Part shown: one piece after another, positions 38,988 through 41,249 of the stretch
How the letters are laid out: the number at the start of each line of letters is the position of its first letter
Position numbering within the stretch: the stretch's first letter is position 1
Origin: Actinomycetota bacterium
Lineage (GTDB): Bacteria > Actinomycetota > Geothermincolia > Geothermincolales > RBG-13-55-18
Assembly: GCA_015711955.1 (NCBI GenBank)
Contig: JACVJK010000009.1
Coordinates: 1-41,249, forward strand
Reading direction: 5' to 3'
DNA length: 41,249 nucleotides
Made by a program: the position numbers and the translations under genes
Notes under the pieces: generated by a model
The model's input: only the letters and a program-made list of their open reading frames with translations
Databases searched by the model: none
Told to the model about the DNA's origin: nothing

Positions 38988-40628
38988 TCAGTAGGCACCG
39001 TTGGAGGTGAATACTGCGAGCACCGTGCGGAGTATGATCTTTATGTCCAGCCAAAGGGACCACTTCTCGATGTAGTAGAGGTCGAGCTTTATCATCTCGT
39101 CGAAGGGAAGGTTGCTCCGCCCGCTCACCTGCCACAGCCCGGTGATGCCCGGTTTCACGTTGAGCCTCTGCCGGTGCCATTCCTTGTACTGTTCCACCTC
39201 CTCCTGGATGTGGGGTCGAGGGCCCACCAGGCTCATCTGCCCCGCCAGGACGTTGAAGAGCTGGGGAAGCTCGTCGATGGAGAACTTACGGATCCACCGC
39301 CCCACCCGGGTCACCCGGGGGTCCTCCTTGGCCTTCCAGCAGAGCCAACCGTGCTCTCCCCGGTGCTTTTTAACCAGTTCTTCCTGCATGGCGTGGGCGC
39401 CGTTGACCATGGAGCGGAATTTCAAGCAGTTGAAGGGTTTTCCGTCCTTGCCCACCCGGCGGTGCTTGAAGAACACGGGTCCGGGGGAGTCCAGCTTGAT
39501 GGCCACGGCGGTGACGAGGAGCAAAGGCCAACTCACCAGCAGGAGCAGGGTTGCCAGCACGTAATCTTCCGCGGCCTTCAATATCCGTTTGTATCCGCTG
39601 AGTTTCTTCTCCCTCAGCTGTATCAGAGGTATCCCTCCGATCTCGCTCACCAACATCTCGTTGGTGATGACCTCGAAGAGCCTCGGGATGATGGAGCACT
39701 CCACTCCTAACCGGTTGCAGTGGCTGGCCAGATCCAAAAGTTGTTGGGAGTCACAGTTACTGAAGGCGATGATCACCTTCTCCACGTGGAAGTCCCGTAT
39801 GACAGAGGGCAGGCTGTCCAGCTTGCCCAGGACCCTCAGGTGCCGCAGCTCCTCTTCCTGAAAATCGGTGTAGAGGGGGTCGTCGTCCAAAAAGCCCACC
39901 GGTTTCAGCCCGAAGCAGCGGTGCCTGACCAGCTTCCTCGCCACCTCCTTGCCCACCTTGCCGGCGCCGATGATGAGGGTATTCCTCTGTACCACGTCCC
40001 CCAGGCCGGTGAGGCGGGCCATGATCTGTAAGAACAACCTCTCGGTGAAGATCAATAGGATGAGAGAGGACCAGAAGAAGGCCAGGAAGCCGCGGTCCAG
40101 GACGGAGATGTCCAAGAGGAAGGAGGCCACCAACAGGCAGACCACGTAGGCGTTCACCGCCCCCAATATCCTGGGCACCCGGTCCAGGATCTTCACGAAG
40201 TTCCTCACGTCGTACATTCCCACCGACTTGAGCGATATGAGCAGCACGGGGGACATCACCATGAGGCTCGCCAATAGGACCCCTAAGGGGGGGATGTTCT
40301 CAGGCGGGAAAAGGGAGGTCACCCAAGGATGGGAGTATCTCATCCAGTAGGCCAGCGCCGTGGCCCCCGCCACCGCCGCCAGGTCGAACGCCACCCTGGC
40401 TCCCATCCGGAGAGCCGTCTCCCACTTCCTGCGGGCCGCGTTGGCGGCGGTTGTGGTGTGTGTCTGTGCCAGGAGGGACTTTAGATCCTCGTCGGTTATG
40501 ACGGGGGTTTCCACGAGCGCCCCGCCGTTGCGGCCGTTCTTTCCGTTGCCGCTGCTTGAGCCCTCAGATCGGTCCAAGATCTGCAGTCTTCTAAAGTCGC
40601 GCGCTCGCTTCGTGAGCTCCTTCTCCAT
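38988..40628 (-). CDS. polyprenyl-phosphate sugar-1-phosphate transferase (WbaP/CpsE-type)
   Basis: A 546-residue initiating enzyme. After a polar N-terminus come about four membrane segments (75-205). A CoA-binding-like Rossmann domain follows, with LIIGAGKVGKEVARK (218-232). Another membrane/re-entrant segment (about 357-377) precedes the catalytic domain: DSPGPVFFKHRRVGKDGKPF, LKFRSMV, WIRKFSIDELPQLFNVL and GQMSLVGPRP. All conserved residues of the polyprenyl glycosylphosphotransferase family are present. It transfers a sugar-1-phosphate (often glucose or galactose) from UDP-sugar to undecaprenyl phosphate, the first step of repeat-unit assembly. The ATG at 40628 has GGAGGGGG upstream. The upstream glycosyltransferase gene overlaps its start by 38 bases. 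Confidence 0.93.
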   Translation of the reverse strand: MEKELTKRARDFRRLQILDRSEGSSSGNGKNGRNGGALVETPVITDEDLKSLLAQTHTTTAANAARRKWETALRMGARVAFDLAAVAGATALAYWMRYSHPWVTSLFPPENIPPLGVLLASLMVMSPVLLISLKSVGMYDVRNFVKILDRVPRILGAVNAYVVCLLVASFLLDISVLDRGFLAFFWSSLILLIFTERLFLQIMARLTGLGDVVQRNTLIIGAGKVGKEVARKLVRHRCFGLKPVGFLDDDPLYTDFQEEELRHLRVLGKLDSLPSVIRDFHVEKVIIAFSNCDSQQLLDLASHCNRLGVECSIIPRLFEVITNEMLVSEIGGIPLIQLREKKLSGYKRILKAAEDYVLATLLLLVSWPLLLVTAVAIKLDSPGPVFFKHRRVGKDGKPFNCLKFRSMVNGAHAMQEELVKKHRGEHGWLCWKAKEDPRVTRVGRWIRKFSIDELPQLFNVLAGQMSLVGPRPHIQEEVEQYKEWHRQRLNVKPGITGLWQVSGRSNLPFDEMIKLDLYYIEKWSLWLDIKIILRTVLAVFTSNGAY

Positions 40629-41249
40629 GATCCCCCTCCGTTCCCTTGTCGGCTAGCCTCACGAGGCATCCCCTTGTGGTCGTTTTCCCACGATCCATGA
40701 AATCCGCGTAGGCCCTTTCCACGAAACGTCTGATCCTTTCCTGGAAAACGGGCAGGTCGAAAGTCAGGGCGTGACGGCGGATGATCTCGGGGTCGAAATC
40801 CTCGGGGTGGAATCCCCTCACCGCCTCCTCCACTGCCTCCGGATCCTGGCGGTCGAAGAACATGCCCGTCTTTCCCTCCACCACCGTCTCGGTGGCTCCC
40901 CCAGCCCGGTAGGCTATCACCGGCCGTCCGGAGGCCATGGCTTCCAGGGGCACGATCCCGAAGTCCTCTTCCTGGGGGAAGATCAGGGCCATGCACCGGG
41001 AATAGAGTTCTGCCAACTCATCATCGCTCACCCTACCCAGGAACTCCACGTTGGGCCGGGCCCTGGCGCGGAGGCCCTCCAGCTCGGAGCCGGTTCCCAC
41101 CACCTTGAGGGGAAGGCCCAGTCGGTTGAACGCCTCCACCACCAGATCCGCCCTCTTGTAGGGGATGAGTCTTCCCACCAGCAGGTAATAGTCATCCACC
41201 CGGCGGGAGACGCGGAAGAGGGAGGCGTTGACCGGCGGGTATATGACCT
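40591..41249 (-). CDS. GT4-family glycosyltransferase, C-terminal part (cut by window edge)
   Basis: The reading frame is open from the window edge (VIYPPVNASLFRVSRR before VDDYYLLVGRLIPYKRADLV), so the gene continues to the right. The visible 218 or so residues are the nucleotide-sugar-binding half of a GT-B enzyme: LLVGRLIPYKRADLVVEAF, then EFLGRVSDDELAELYSRC and PQEEDFGIVPLEAMASGRPV with the E-x7-E motif. The sequence is similar to mannosyltransferases of the WbaZ type, a tentative resemblance. The C-terminal tail (about 30 residues) is Lys/Glu/Gly-rich and overlaps the start of the sugar-phosphate transferase gene by 38 bases, so the two are co-translated. Confidence 0.88.
   Translation of the reverse strand, partial: VIYPPVNASLFRVSRRVDDYYLLVGRLIPYKRADLVVEAFNRLGLPLKVVGTGSELEGLRARARPNVEFLGRVSDDELAELYSRCMALIFPQEEDFGIVPLEAMASGRPVIAYRAGGATETVVEGKTGMFFDRQDPEAVEEAVRGFHPEDFDPEIIRRHALTFDLPVFQERIRRFVERAYADFMDRGKTTTRGCLVRLADKGTEGDHGEGAHEASARL

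Overview
The window is GC-rich with compact gene packing, strong GGAGG-type ribosome binding sites and unusually many TTG or GTG starts. A surface protein carrying an LPTTG sortase signal and a second protein with a lipobox point to a monoderm (Gram-positive type) bacterium. Several genes have counterparts familiar from archaea and deep anaerobic lineages: the aspartate-semialdehyde sulfurtransferase (DUF39) plus NIL-ferredoxin pair, a MoxR ATPase with a Cys/His insert, and a DUF1122-like protein. Together this fits an uncultured or thermophilic deep actinobacterial lineage (Geothermincolia-like), which is an inference. No rRNA, tRNA or cas gene was seen.

Left part (1-5.7 kb): two acyl-CoA dehydrogenases on the minus strand, the first cut by the window edge, behind a consensus promoter at 2170-2198. 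A 680-base gap follows, holding a degenerate pair of 37-base repeats with a 35-base spacer that looks like a CRISPR relic. Then come a Cys-rich two-cluster ferredoxin-like protein, an NAD-dependent epimerase and a small membrane protein.

Middle part (5.7-17.7 kb): a plus-strand module of MoxR ATPase, VWA protein, an unrecognised 300-residue protein, a DUF1122-like protein and a membrane-anchored transglutaminase. It is preceded by a 20-base palindrome between divergent genes. Next are a membrane protein whose 3' end is partly duplicated, a universal stress protein, the homocysteine-forming DUF39/NIL-ferredoxin pair, and a signalling pair (an FHA protein and a Ser/Thr kinase with a C-terminal membrane domain).

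Right part (17.8-41.2 kb): a large cell-surface glycan locus. It contains rmlD and an rmlC-like gene (dTDP-rhamnose), a nine-repeat SdrD-like LPXTG protein, and a minus-strand operon of a Wzz-like protein with a degenerate tyrosine-kinase-type ATPase, a flippase, a lipoprotein hydrolase, a double-methyltransferase fusion, a glycosyltransferase and an O-antigen-polymerase-like protein. A divergent plus-strand operon encodes a methyltransferase-glycosyltransferase fusion, two further glycosyltransferases and a hexapeptide acyltransferase. Convergent to it are the initiating polyprenyl-phosphate sugar transferase and a last glycosyltransferase that runs off the right edge. The set covers initiation, assembly, flipping, polymerisation and length control of a repeat-unit (Wzx/Wzy-type) polysaccharide.
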